Below are positions 1 to 10,500 of a stretch of 64,000 nucleotides of DNA, piece after piece (positions within the stretch are counted from its first letter, which is position 1; each line of letters starts with the position of its first letter). The stretch comes from Acestrorhynchus altus (lineage: Eukaryota > Chordata > Actinopteri > Characiformes > Acestrorhynchidae), in contig CM067519.1 of NCBI GenBank assembly GCA_034509495.1, forward strand, positions 24,645,898 to 24,709,897. The letters are read 5' to 3'. The notes under the pieces are model-generated. The model saw only the letters and a list, made by a program, of their open reading frames with translations. It was not told where the DNA came from and searched no databases. A program made the translations under genes and the position numbers.

Positions 1-1260
1 TATATTAGCCTTTCATTTATGTTTCCCTTGCAGTTCATTAAGCTTCTAAATGCTATAACAGTTTGGTGTTATATATAGAATGTGTTTGAGAGTATAGAGT
101 TTACACTATGTAGGGTTTCATCTATATAATACTATATAGTCAACGTTTCTCCCTTGAACCATGAATGGATTGTAATTTAAAGGTCCTTTATAAATGGCAA
201 TGCATAGAATATTTTTGAGCGTATAGTGTGTGTAGACTATATAGTACTTTATATAATGCTTTGAGAATATTGAGTGTTGGCTATATAGTACAAAACAGAA
301 TCATTTAAGGGTGTAATTAGTAGGTTATATAGTACCATATCAAATATTCTGAGAGTATAGATTGTATACTATATAGTGCTGTATAGAATATTTGTAAGAG
401 TATAGATGGTAGGCTATGTAGTACTGTATAGGATGTTTTAGTGCTATATAGTGCTATATGGAATATTTGTGATGATGGTAGACTATATAAAATGTGATTC
501 AGATAATGATGTGTGGGCTATAACACACATTATCTACATAGTACTATATAGCCTATATTCTGTATTATATAACACTATATAGAATGTTTTTAAGGATATA
601 GAATGCGTGTCAGAGAATGGTGTTTTGGCTATAAAGCACTTTGTCTATATAGTACTATACAGCATATACTCTATACTACATACCACTACACATAATGCTT
701 TTTGTATTATATACTGTTCTTGAGACTATAGAATGCAATGCAAGCTATGTGGTATGATATAGGTTATTTTGAGAGTATACAATGTAGGCTGTATAGTGCT
801 ATATAGAAGGTTATGAAAGTATAATGTATAGTTATTTATTTCACATAGAGTACTATATATGCTTGAGAGTATTGACTTTAGGTTATACAGTCTATTTTCT
901 ATACTATCTCAAAATAATTTTCTATTGTATACTGCAGGATTGTATGGTGTAGGGTGTAGGCTATATAATAGTATATGGAATGTTTTTGAAAGTATAGAGT
1001 GTAGGACATGTTGAATGTGTATAGTCTAATAAAACAGTATAGTGTATGTATAGGCTATGTAGTACTATATGGATAAAGTGTTTATATATAGCACTTTATA
1101 TATATATTTATATATATATATCCATACTCTATAATAGATAACACTACACAGCATGCTTTTTGTAGTCTATACCTGTAATACTGCTTTTCAGGGTATGGAT
1201 TGTAGGCACGCTTACACTTTCTAAGCAACAGGGTTATATATTCTACCTAATGGGGTTGTT
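1..1260. repeat. AT-rich degenerate tandem array of tatag/tac units
   Basis: The whole stretch is built from variants of short words such as ctatatagtact, gtatagaatg, gagagtatag and tgtaggctat, recurring every 40-60 bases with many substitutions and indels. There is no open reading frame of note. It reads as an old, drifted minisatellite. It stops abruptly where the CpG-rich block begins. No function can be assigned. Confidence 0.8.
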
Positions 1261-1854
1261 TGATGTGCAATAGTGGAACCCATTCTGCGGTGATAGACGC
1301 TGCGTAGGAACGGTTCTCTCAGGTTTGGGGATTTGAGTCAGGATGATGTCAGTGAGTTTCTGTTGCTGTTTTGTCTTTATTGCACCTCGTTTTTTGAGAG
1401 TTTTGAGTTTCATGTCCTTCCAGGTTTGGAGAGACTGGCCGCTAGAGGGCGCCTCACCGGCTCACCTCGGCAGCTCCAGCTGCGCCTCCATCCTTCAGCA
1501 GGAGTGAAAGGAGGACGGAGAGGAGACGGAGGAGCTGGAGAGGATCTTCTGCTCCAGAGCGGGTGGTTGCGGTGCGCGGAGGAGGACCGTGGATTTATCC
1601 GCAGAAGCTCCTGCGTTCTGGTGCTGATGGTGCTGATGATGCTGATGATGCTGGTGATGCTGGTGATGCTGGTTCCGCGGAGGGATCCCGGCGCGTTTGC
1701 GCGGATTTGCTCAAGTTTCTCTGGATGACTTTCTCTGCGCTCTGCTGCACCAGAAGCCCCCCCAGCAGGACCCCCTGGATGTCTCGTCCGTTTTGCGCGC
1801 GCCACCTTTTTGGAGACTTTTTTTTTTGGTTTTATTCTTAGCTGCGCGTGAGCG

Positions 1855-1920
1855 TGTCCGCGTGCGCGCGCGCGCGTGTGAGGGGGTGAGTGTGTGAGTG
1901 TGTGTGTGTGTGTGTGTGTG
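1855..1920. repeat. CG/GT alternating purine-pyrimidine tract
   Basis: A run of CG dinucleotides (1861-1876) is followed by GT dinucleotides up to 1920. It lies inside the CpG-rich 5' region. Alternating purine-pyrimidine DNA of this kind can adopt the Z form. Confidence 0.9.
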
Positions 1921-2040
1921 GGGCGCGCGACATGCTGCATGGTGAGAGCCGGGGAGGAGGAGGCACCGGCGCGCGCGGCGCGGGTCCCGAGGAGACGGCG
2001 CGGCTCCACGAGTGAAGGATCCCCTGTGTTACGTGTGTGT

Positions 2041-2066
2041 GTGCGCGCGCGCCTATGTGTGTGAGC

Positions 2067-2132
<66 letters not shown>
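2041..2132. repeat. (GT)n microsatellite just upstream of the start codon
   Basis: GT repeats, interrupted once by a doubled G near 2099, end about 84 bases before the putative start codon at 2216. If exon 1 is as proposed, the array is probably transcribed in the 5' untranslated region and may vary in length between individuals. Confidence 0.95.
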
Positions 2133-2134
<2 letters not shown>

Positions 2135-2215
2135 GAGGAGGAGGAGGAGGGCAGCGCGGATGCAGGACGGTGGACCGTGGACGGACATAAGACGCGTGGA
2201 CAGTCGTGGACAGTG

Positions 2216-2219
2216 ATGG
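2216..2219 (+). CDS. lrrtm4: Four-base coding end of exon 1 (start Met and first base of Gly)
   Basis: The bases ATGG are followed directly by GTGAGT, a consensus vertebrate 5' splice site. The start has a purine at -3 and G at +4, a good Kozak context. Joined to the acceptor at 7633/7634, codon 2 becomes G+GC (Gly) and the frame runs Met-Gly-Ser-Ala into the Met at 7642. Other LRRTM4 and LRRTM3 proteins also begin Met-Gly, and these genes are known to separate the start codon from the large coding exon with an intron. Phase, donor, GC-rich setting and Met-Gly all agree, but no transcript was available. The alternative is initiation at 7642 from a purely untranslated first exon. Confidence 0.75.
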
Positions 2220-2429
2220 GTGAGTTTGGAGACTGAAGGCTGAAGGGAGCAGCTGATCGATACACATGATTGGGGATCGATCAGGAGGTTGCAGGCGGTG
2301 GGCCAAGGGGGCTCTCATTCCTAATGATTAATTATTATTAATAACTGGGTTGCAGTGCAGCAGGTCCGGCACTGTTGGCACGAGCCGGGCTGCGTAACGA
2401 CTCTGTTAATCAATAATCGATCATCATCA

Positions 2430-3335
2430 ATAACTGATCAATAGGTTGGAATGGGACATGGGGGTTGGCAGGGGTGCTGTGTTGGAGGGCGGGTGGGTGT
2501 GAGGAGGGGAGGTGGGGGTTGGGGTAGACATAGGCCTTAGACCAGATGATTGATTAGAGTATTGATTATTGGTTTTAGATTATTGATTATAGGTTATAGG
2601 GGTAAAAAAAAATCTAGTTGTGCACTACTGCTTGCACCAGGATCTTTTTATTGGTTATCAGGGGTCATTGGAGGGGACTGGAGACTGCAGGGAGGGAGGG
2701 AGGCGGTGGACAAAGGCTCCAAAGCTTGTTTATTGATAATGTTATGGATTATTGATTATAGATAAGAGGCACAAACACTACAACCTGTAATCCTATTTTG
2801 TCCTACAGATCTGTAGTCTATAGTCGTGATGTGCAGGTGGTTGACACAGGGGCTGTGTTGGATGGTGGGGGTGAGAGTTTGGGGTGGGCCTTAGAACCCA
2901 TAATAATTGATTACATTATTGGTTATTGATTATTGCTCTGGATCTTATAGTTGTGCATGTTTCCTTGCACTCTGACTTGCATGGTGGTTGACAGGGGTGC
3001 TGTGTTGGACGGTGGGGGTTTAAGGGGACGCATAGGCCTTAGGACTGGTTATTGATTATGTGATCGATTATTGCTTATTGATAATGTAGATTATAGGGAT
3101 AAGTCCCAAGGTTATGCCCTGTTGCTTGCATTGCATGGTGGTTCTCAGGGGTGCTGTGGAGGGTGGGACGGTGGGGGTTTGGGGGGGGTATGCACATGTT
3201 ATTGATTATGTTATTGATATTGATAGTTTATTATTGACTTTAGATGACAGACTTTAGTTTAATGTCATGTAGTTCTGAACTATGCTTACACCCTGACTGG
3301 CATGGTGGTTGACAGGGGCTCTGTGTTGGAGGGAT
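2430..3335. repeat. Degenerate minisatellite, unit about 150-185 bp
   Basis: A recognisable block (catggtggttgacagggg, then gctgtgttgga and a G-rich run, then gcctta and an attgattattg segment) recurs at about 2465, 2655, 2836, 2980, 3136 and 3300. The units differ in length and have many substitutions. The array lies wholly in intron 1. Confidence 0.75.
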
Positions 3336-3599
3336 ATTGATTCTGGAACAGATGATTGATTATAGTATTGGTTATAAATTGCACTTTATAGGTGTAAGCT
3401 TCTGAAGGGGGTCCCCGATTCCAGGCACGTCCCTGGTGCTTTAGTGTGATCAATAATAACAAGTCTAATCAATAGATCTCATTATCAGCAGAACAGTAAA
3501 GAGTTCTTCTGGTAATGAAAGATATTGATAATATCATTAATAATGATTATTAATAAGACTCTACAATGATATAATAATCAATATTACGCACCCCCCCTC

Positions 3600-3850
3600 C
3601 TGTGGAATGCAGCTGCCCCCTCATGCGCTCGTGCAATCACGCGCATCCCTCTCGTGCGTTTCGTCTCCGTTTGCGTCGTGCAACTTTCAGTCCGCGCAAG
3701 CGCTCCTACGAAGCCCGGAGACCCTCAGCGCCAGCGGCCCTGCTGGGGGTCGCTACGCGTTCATTGCTCGCGCAGAACGCAGGAAGCACACGCGCGCGCG
3801 CACTTTTCCTCTGCTCATTTTTGGTACAGTGCGCGCGCTCACGGGAGAGC
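3600..3850. promoter_or_regulatory. Second CpG-rich block inside intron 1
   Basis: About 250 bases rich in CG dinucleotides (gcgctcgtgc, cgtctccg, cgcgcgcgc) are flanked by AT-rich intron and by a long GT array. The block could be an alternative promoter or first exon, an enhancer, or a chance GC island. No coding start with a phase-compatible donor was seen in it. Confidence 0.3.
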
Positions 3851-3851
3851 C

Positions 3852-3935
3852 TCTGTGTGTGTGTTTGTGCGTGCGTGTGTGTGTGTGTGTGTGTGTGTAT
3901 GTATTTGGGTGTGTGTGTGCATGTGTGTGTGTGGG

Positions 3936-3995
<60 letters not shown>
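3852..3995. repeat. (GT)n microsatellite, about 144 bp with interruptions
   Basis: GT repeats are interrupted by gtatgtatttggg and by gcat units. The last segment, about 3937-3995, is pure. Overlapping open frames of Cys-Val or His-Thr are artefacts of the repeat. Confidence 0.97.
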
Positions 3996-3996
<1 letters not shown>

Positions 3997-4118
3997 TAGA
4001 GAAATCTTTCCCCGCCACATGCTTTATAGCCAAAACACCATTCTCTGACCACTGTCACGACCTCCCACCAACCCCAGCTGCTACTCCTGCCGATCTCACG
4101 CTTGTTTCAGAGGCAACA

Positions 4119-4197
4119 GGAGAGAGAGGGACAGAGAGAGAAAGAGAGAGAGAGAGCGAGAGAGAGAGGGACAGAGAGAGAAAGAGAGAGAGAGAGG
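4119..4197. repeat. (GA)n array with internal duplication
   Basis: A purine-only tract in which a unit of about 40 bases (agagagaggg, acagagagag, aaagagagag and so on) occurs twice in tandem. Confidence 0.95.
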
Positions 4198-4699
4198 CCC
4201 ATACATTCAGCAGTGCTGCAGAAGAAGCTGTCCCTGGAAGAGCACTCTGTTTAAAACCCCTCTGCAGCTGATTGTACATAAACGCGCTCATATCACCACA
4301 ATAACTCATCTTTATTAATATTTTCCATAATTAAATAGACCGGTTATGGTCCTTTCCCACTCTCAGCCAGATCCATTATTTGATAACACACTGGGTTAGG
4401 CTGGATGATTATGGATGCACTTTCCTGCTCTCCATGGCGTGCCTGTCTCATAAAACCATAAAACTGCCCTGCGTCACTCCAGAGGCAGGATATTCATATC
4501 CAACACCGAACAGCGGTCTGCACAGTAGAACAGTGCACCTCCTATCTGTGGGTGATATGGAATATGGAGTCATATCAGGATACTTGGAGATGATTCAATT
4601 GACAGATATATACCTCAAATATAGTCTTACATTTAACCCTTTATAGTTATAGAGGTGATTAAAATATTAGAGTTTATTGGGGGAAAATACAATTGAAAG

Positions 4700-5060
4700 G
4701 AGGCTCTAGTACCCTATTGGGCCTGGATCCAAGATGAGACGAAGGTGTACAGGCTATGTACGGCATCCTGCAGCACATTTACTCACAGATGTTGCAGCTG
4801 GGCCTGTAGGTCCTGCACACTCATAGTTTGCTGAAGCTGGCATCCCAGCTATTCCCATAAATGCTTGACTGGTGTGTGAGGAAGTGTTGGAGTCTGGCTG
4901 AAACATTCCTGGGAAACCCTTATCCTGCTGAAAAAGGCCAGCTGGAAGCCCTGCTATGAGGCAATGTGGCTGCAGGATGTCTTGCAGATCACTGAGATGT
5001 TATTGTCCCTCGTATCACTACTATGGGTGACCGACTGTCATATGCAATGATACTGGACCA
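4700..5060. repeat. Probable decayed DNA-transposon fragment in intron 1
   Basis: The segment with ctgaagctggcatcccagct and the following text has the look of a degraded Tc1-like transposon read on the minus strand. All frames are closed by stops and no catalytic motif is readable. This is a weak call resting on overall resemblance only. Confidence 0.25.
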
Positions 5061-6324
5061 CTGTAAAACAAAGACATAATGGTCTTTGTAGAAATATAAA
5101 TATAATTTGTATGAATTTAATGGTAATAATGGTCACATAATTGGTCACAATTCACTGAAATGACCAGTCTAATGAAATGCCCAGCAGGGCAAAACGTGTG
5201 TCATTAAGGCATGTCTAGCAGTCCACGACCTCTCACCAGGAGGTACACTACCCAAAAGTAGCCTATGAGAGCCTTTTTTATAGGCCAGTGGGGGAAGAAC
5301 TTTACACCCTCTTGTGCAAAGACATATTCAAACATATGGTCATTTTAACCATATTGAGAGATGGGGGTGATATAACTAAACACACACCACTGAAGAAATG
5401 CCTTTTAAACATTATTTGCAAAATGTAATTAATAATCAATTAGATGTTTCATATAACTGTCTGCCAGGTTCTGACATCGGCTGGAAGAAAGATCTTCCCA
5501 CTCCTCCCTGTGAAATTCTTTCAGCTGAGTGATGTTTCACTGGCAGTCTTCGTACAGATGGTCGTATATATTCCTCTTTTATACAAGCTTTCATCAGATT
5601 TCATCTGATACAATAGATACCGGCTCTCCAGGCCCTGCTGCAGCAAAGCTGCCCCGATCGGCCAAACCCCCCAGTGAATTTACACCAGCTCCTATATTAT
5701 GCATTTCATTTCTCAGGTTTCTATTTCCCATTTGTGTTTCTTCACTTTTCTGATCTTTTCTTTTAAGAAAAGATGCATAATTAAAAACGATCACTCAGAA
5801 AGGCCATATATATGCAATCCTGATGATGTGTATATATATATCAAATCATCAACACTATGATTTCTGACTCCTTGTTTCTCTCAAATGACACATCCAATCA
5901 TCATGAATCACTTTGTGTGCTTATTTAATTAAGCAGAAAATGTGAAATATTGGTGGATTTGTCCTGTAATTATTATGATGACTAATTCCAATCTCCAGGC
6001 TATTTTCCTTATACATTAAATAAACCCCTCTATACGCTCTGCCAGTAGATTATATATTAGGTCGGCGTATACATTTACTAATCATAGGTTGGAGATTTGC
6101 AGCCAAGAATTTTGCTGATTGCTCTTGACCACACTGGAGCCAAACACCATAAATGCCTTAGCATTTATAGCTCTGAGTGGCACGGAATGGAGTGAAATAT
6201 GGAAATATGGAAATGATTTTGTACATTACAGTATATTGCAGATTTGCAGACCTCTTTTGATCTCATAGCGGGCAAATGGGCATTTTTCAGTGTCATACCT
6301 CGTAGATGTGACTCCAGATACAGA

Positions 6325-6605
6325 CGTGAAAAAATTAGGACACCCTATGAAATCTTTGATTTTTTATTTTTTTTTAATATTAATTTTTTTTAATCAAATG
6401 AAAACATTAAAACAACAAACCAAAGTAATGTCTGAGGTTTATAAATAATACAGGCTCTGCCAAAATCCTCTCTAACCATGTTCTACACAGTTATGGTTTG
6501 TTCTAACTTTTCTGTCTACATTACATTTCTATTTATTACATTTCTTTTTTATTTTATTACATCACCCCCACACCCCCCCCCTCCCACACACACACACACA
6601 CATAC
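6325..6605. repeat. Repeat fragment with A/T runs, then (C)n(CA)n
   Basis: The words gtgaaaaaattaggacaccc and the T-rich run after them resemble the end of a dispersed fish DNA repeat. A C-rich run and (CA)n lie at about 6563-6604. Nothing coding is supported. Confidence 0.35.
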
Positions 6606-7594
6606 AGATATTATCCGTATAGTTTATGTCATATGTCGCCTCCATAAGTCAATAGTGTTTAAATAAGATCAAATGTCCATATGGATACATGTCTTTTTAT
6701 ATGATGGTATGTCCTGGACATCCAGAATGACTGCCATTATCAGGCCAGATGATGACCTGTTACTGTATGAAGATTTATTTCCAGTCAAATCTAAATGCAG
6801 CATTAAAACAGTGCAGTGTGACAATCTGCCATGTGATAATGTCATCTATTGAGACCCTCTTACATTATCTATTATTTGATTTAATAGACAGATAACATCT
6901 GAGACCTTGGATTAATGGATATTCCAAGTTAATAATGGTCCAGCATCACATAATTAAATTTACCAGGGAAAGGAGCAGATCTCTGACTCATTCATATCTA
7001 TATGAAGTAGATAACGATCTATTGACAGTTATTAAAAATGATTCTGGGAAAGTACAGTGCTTAGACTCCAACCCTCAAAAAAAAAAGGGAAGGACCCCTG
7101 ACTGAAAAGCCTTTGTTTAAACATGGATTCGTTGCTCATATCATGGTTTACCTCATATGTGAACATGACCTGTGGTCCTCCTCTGTGTATTCAAACAATC
7201 CAAAAGCACAAAGACTGGCAGCATGGCAACTGAAGGGCCAGGCAAATGTAACTGATTTGGTTGGCTGACACTGATTTAGATTGTAATTGTGGTCTAATAG
7301 GATGGCTCCAGCATGTCTCAAAGGACAGGTTCCTTCATGCTGCAATGGGCTCATGTCCAGCTGTATTGTATGACTGGCTTGCTCTGATAGCATGTTTGCC
7401 ATTGCCAGGGAGGAAAAATGAATACAACAAACCATGACAGGATTGATTCAAGCAATCACCATTGTTAATTGAGTCCCATGTGGCACCCAAATGAATGTGA
7501 TGCTTGAAAGCTGGGCAGTATTATAGCTTTTTTTATGGACATTGGGTAATCGCTGCTTCGGAATTAACAGAGTGTTTTGAAGGAATGTGAAGAC

Positions 7595-7633
7595 TTAATT
7601 TCCATTTTTTCTCCACTTTCTACTTTATTTCAG
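7595..7633 (+). promoter_or_regulatory. Splice acceptor of the main lrrtm4 exon
   Basis: A pyrimidine-rich run (ttttttctccactttctac, then tttatttcag) ends in CAG eight bases before the Met codon at 7642. This strong acceptor indicates that an upstream exon exists and that translation may start there. Confidence 0.9.
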
Positions 7634-9204
7634 GCTCTGCCATGCGACGGCGATGGTTTGTGGTGCCGCTGCTGGTGCAGGCATGGCTCTCTGCAAGTTT
7701 CTGTTATGGTGAGCGACCATGCCCACGGAGCTGCCGCTGCGATGGCAAGATCGTGTACTGTGAGTCCAGTGCATTCCGTGATGTGCCCAAGAACCTCTCC
7801 GGTGGGTGTCAGGGTCTGTCCCTGCGCTACAACAGCTTGGCCAGCTTACGTGCTGGCCAGTTTGTTGGCCTCAATCAGCTTATTTGGCTCTATCTGGACC
7901 ACAACTACATTGCAAACGTGGACGCTCGGGCCTTTCAAGGGATAAGGAGGCTCAAAGAACTGATCCTGAGCTCAAACAAGATCACACTCCTCCATAATAC
8001 CACCTTTCATCTGGTACCAAATTTGAGAAACCTGGATCTGTCCTACAACAAACTACAGGCTCTGCAGCCAGGTCAGTTTCAAGGCCTGCGCAAACTCCTC
8101 AGTTTGCACATGCGTTCCAACTCCTTGAAGAACCTGCCGTCTCGTCTTTTCCAGGATTGCCGCAATCTCGAATTCCTCGACCTGGGCTACAATCGCCTGC
8201 GCAGCATCACACGCAATGCAATGTCAGGGCTGCTGAAGCTGACCGAACTGCATCTAGAGCATAATCAGTTCTCCAAGATCAACTTTTCCAACTTCCCCAG
8301 GCTTTACAACTTGCGTGCCCTTTACTTGCAGTGGAACCGCATCCGGACCATGAGCGAAGGCCTCACATGGACCTGGACATCTCTGCAGAAGTTGGACCTT
8401 TCGGGAAATGATCTACAAGAGGTAGAGCCAGAGGTATACCAGTGCATGCCGAACTTGCAAACGCTTAACCTGGATTCCAACAAGCTGGTTAACGTCTCTC
8501 AGGAGGCTGTCTCGTCCTGGATATCCCTGACCATGATTAGTCTGGCTGGAAACATGTGGGACTGTGGACCTGCCATCTGCCCCCTAGTGACCTGGCTCAT
8601 AAATTTCCGTGGAAACAAGGAAACTCCCATGATTTGTGCCTCGCCCAAAGAGGTTCAAGGCGAGAAGGTCATGGATGCTGTGGAAGCAAGTGGAGTGTGC
8701 AGAGTTGCTCTTGTTACACCTTCAGTTTCTAGTTCTCTGTCTACCCATTTCAGTACCCCTGCTCTGAATGCGATCTTTCCATTTGCCCCAACGCTTCAGT
8801 CTGGAGGAAGCAGAAAGGGCCAGGGCACATCCTTGCAACATCCGACCCCTTCAAGACCACCTCAGTCTGATGTCTCTCCACCTGAGCAAGACTTTGAGCC
8901 AGTTTCCTTCCATAAGATAGTGGCAGGGAGTGTTGCCCTCTTTTTGTCGGTTGCAATGATCCTCCTAGTGATTTACGTGTCATGGAAGCGTTACCCAAGC
9001 AGTGTCAAGCAATTGCAGGAAAACTCGTCATCTGCCCGCAAACGAAGGAAAAAGTCTAGGGAGACTGAACGTACGCTCAGCACACCCTTGCAGGAGTACT
9101 ATGTGGACTACAAGCCTTCAAGCTCTGAGGCCACAGATGTTCTGGTCAACGGAACAGGGCCATGCACCTACACCATCTCTGGGTCGAGAGAGTGTGAGGT
9201 ATGA
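7634..9204 (+). CDS. lrrtm4: LRRTM4-type leucine-rich repeat transmembrane neuronal protein, main coding exon
   Basis: This exon encodes nearly all of a postsynaptic single-pass adhesion protein. LRRTM4 organises excitatory synapses by binding heparan sulfate on glypicans and neurexins, and its tail binds PSD-95-type scaffolds (family knowledge). Residues are numbered from the Met at 7642. A signal peptide covers about 1-23. The LRRNT cap has Cys27, 31, 33 and 40. About ten leucine-rich repeats span roughly 56-302. The LRRCT cap has Cys308, 313, 332 and 353. A Ser/Thr/Pro-rich linker covers about 355-420, a transmembrane helix 426-447, and a basic cytoplasmic tail ends in Glu-Cys-Glu-Val. Extracellular N-glycosylation sequons are at Asn51, 119, 214 and 284. 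The stretches GLNQLIWLYLDHNYI and GPCTYTISGSRECEV match LRRTM4 better than LRRTM1-3. The 520 residues are close to human short LRRTM4 (518). With exon 1 the predicted total is 524. Fish carry lrrtm4 duplicates, and I cannot say which one this is. Confidence 0.97.
9196..9204 (+). promoter_or_regulatory. Candidate alternative splice donor overlapping the last codons (GAG|GTATGA)
   Basis: The last residues are Glu (GAG, 9196-9198), Val (GTA) and stop (TGA). GAG|GTATGA also reads as a 5' splice site with GT at 9199-9200, A at +3 and G at +5. In mammalian LRRTM3 and LRRTM4, the short form ending ECEV arises by reading through this site. Long forms splice after the GAG to distant exons. The same arrangement is visible here, but use of the donor in this species is inferred. 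Confidence 0.7.
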
Positions 9205-10500
9205 CTCTACACTTCTAGCTAATTCTGTAACAAATAGTTTTCTACCGTTTGGTAAGAAAGAGGTCAGTGTAAATTGCTTTTAGAAAAATGGTGCTGTGTC
9301 TGTGCCTTTCCCTTTTTGCCAAGTCCATGTTGTTGGGTGGAAGCATTTGTAAGTGTAGGATGTGAAGCACTTTTAAGCTTCCTTGACTCAGTCTGCAACC
9401 TCTGGCGAAATGTGTGCATTTTGATTTACAAGAGCTAAAGAATGGGATTTGTTAGACTCAGCTCAGTTCTTTTGAGTAAAAGAGTGCTGCATTTCCAAGA
9501 CATATGTATGTGCTGTCACACAAACAAATATGACCATAGACCCTGTTTTTCATATGCTGACGTGAACGAATGAACCTCAGAAACAGTGTTGTGAAAATAA
9601 CACCATATTTCTTTCCGAGTGCTGGGAGACTTTCGTACTGGTGTTGAAAAATCCCAAAAGGCAGACGCTTCCAGTATATTAGGAAGCAGGGGCTTCACCT
9701 GACTGCACAGAGACCTGGGGCTCAGCCCATGGGGGGTTTCATTTGAGTGGGGGGCGGGGCTTCTTTTAGGAAGGTTCAATTCCTAGCAGAAACCACAAAC
9801 ACTTTAAGGGTCCAGTGTTATTGAACAGTGGTTCTCATGCTGTTGCACACAAAGCATTCGGTGCGATCTACATTTGCATAACTACACAATATAATTATTA
9901 TAAAATGATCAGTTTCAAAGGCCTTACAGTTGAACCCTGTAGAACGCCACAATATATGCTAAACCAACCGAGTAACTCAACGTACTTTCTGCATTAGGAT
10001 TAAGACCTGAATAATTAATGTAGGGTTCAAAAGGATGCCATATAGACACCATAGTTCACTACACTGTAGTTCTGTTGTCTTCCTTTGCCTCAAGCTTTCT
10101 GAGATCCTACAGTCCTAGCCACATCTACCCTCCGTGTATAAGTGTGTCAGCAATGGTAGTTGGTCCGTGCAAGGATTTGGTTTAATCATAGAGGGCATAT
10201 GGTCTAGAAAGTTTGAGAACCACTGTTCTCTAACTTCCATTTTGGATACAAATACCATTTTTGGGTTCTTCGGTTTGCTTGTGAACAACAGGACGACGTG
10301 TTGATCCTTGGTGTTCCTTTAGGATGTGTTAAGAGAATTAGGTTTCTCATATGTTTAGTGTAATGAGCAATGATGAAACATTATAGCATTTTAATGATTA
10401 ATTGCTTGAGATCCTCAACATAGTCTTCAACTGAAGCAGGATCACGCACATGAATGTGCATGTATGCTATTAACCACAATAAATAACTCATCTATAGTCT
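9205..10500 (+). other. Putative 3' untranslated region of the short lrrtm4 transcript
   Basis: About 1.3 kb of non-coding sequence after the stop has no transposon that I recognise. The first canonical AATAAA downstream of the stop is at 10478-10483, which gives a plausible 3' end near 10.5 kb. Earlier AT-rich words here are not canonical signals. Confidence 0.5.
10478..10483 (+). terminator. Candidate polyadenylation signal AATAAA
   Basis: This is the first exact AATAAA after the stop codon at 9204. Use in vivo is unproven. Confidence 0.4.

Larger units (their letters stand above)
1430..2290 (+). promoter_or_regulatory. CpG-rich promoter / 5' untranslated exon region of lrrtm4
   Basis: Base composition shifts sharply from AT-rich upstream DNA to GC- and CpG-rich DNA (many cgcg, gcgc, ggcg words). 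It stays so until shortly after the putative exon 1 donor at 2220. I saw no clear TATA box, and the transcription start cannot be placed from sequence alone. The block contains a run of gatgctg-like units at 1622-1672, alternating CG/GT tracts at 1855-1920 and 2041-2132, and the putative start codon at 2216. CpG-island promoters are usual for neuronal LRRTM genes. The open frames here (such as poly His-Thr on the minus strand) are products of the GT repeat and are not genes. Confidence 0.6.
2220..7633 (+). other. Intron 1 of lrrtm4 (predicted)
   Basis: The donor GTGAGT is at 2220-2225. The acceptor is a long pyrimidine-rich tract ending in CAG at 7631-7633. The intron of about 5.4 kb holds a minisatellite (about 2430-3335), a CpG-rich island (3600-3850), GT and GA arrays and a few decayed repeat fragments. 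I see no other exon. Stretches at 5060-6320 and 6610-7600 are AT-rich single-copy-looking DNA in which I recognise nothing. Confidence 0.7.

Noticed and set aside
1931..1950. Alternative start ATG|GTGAGA at about 1939 as the first coding exon end
   Set aside because: Joined at 7634, it would put the downstream exon in a wrong frame that does not encode the LRRTM protein. Only ATGG|GTGAGT at 2216 keeps phase.
1410..2318. 302-codon minus-strand frame with poly His-Thr stretches
   Set aside because: It is produced by GT/CA repeats and GC-rich DNA read in reverse. It has no domain and lies opposite the putative lrrtm4 promoter and 5' exon.
3602..4271. Overlapping Cys-Val-rich and His-Thr-rich frames of 100-205 codons
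   Set aside because: They are direct translations of the (GT)n array, present in several frames on both strands.
7577..7945. 122-codon frame overlapping the start of the lrrtm4 exon
   Set aside because: It is a shifted-frame shadow of the real coding sequence and starts upstream of the splice acceptor.
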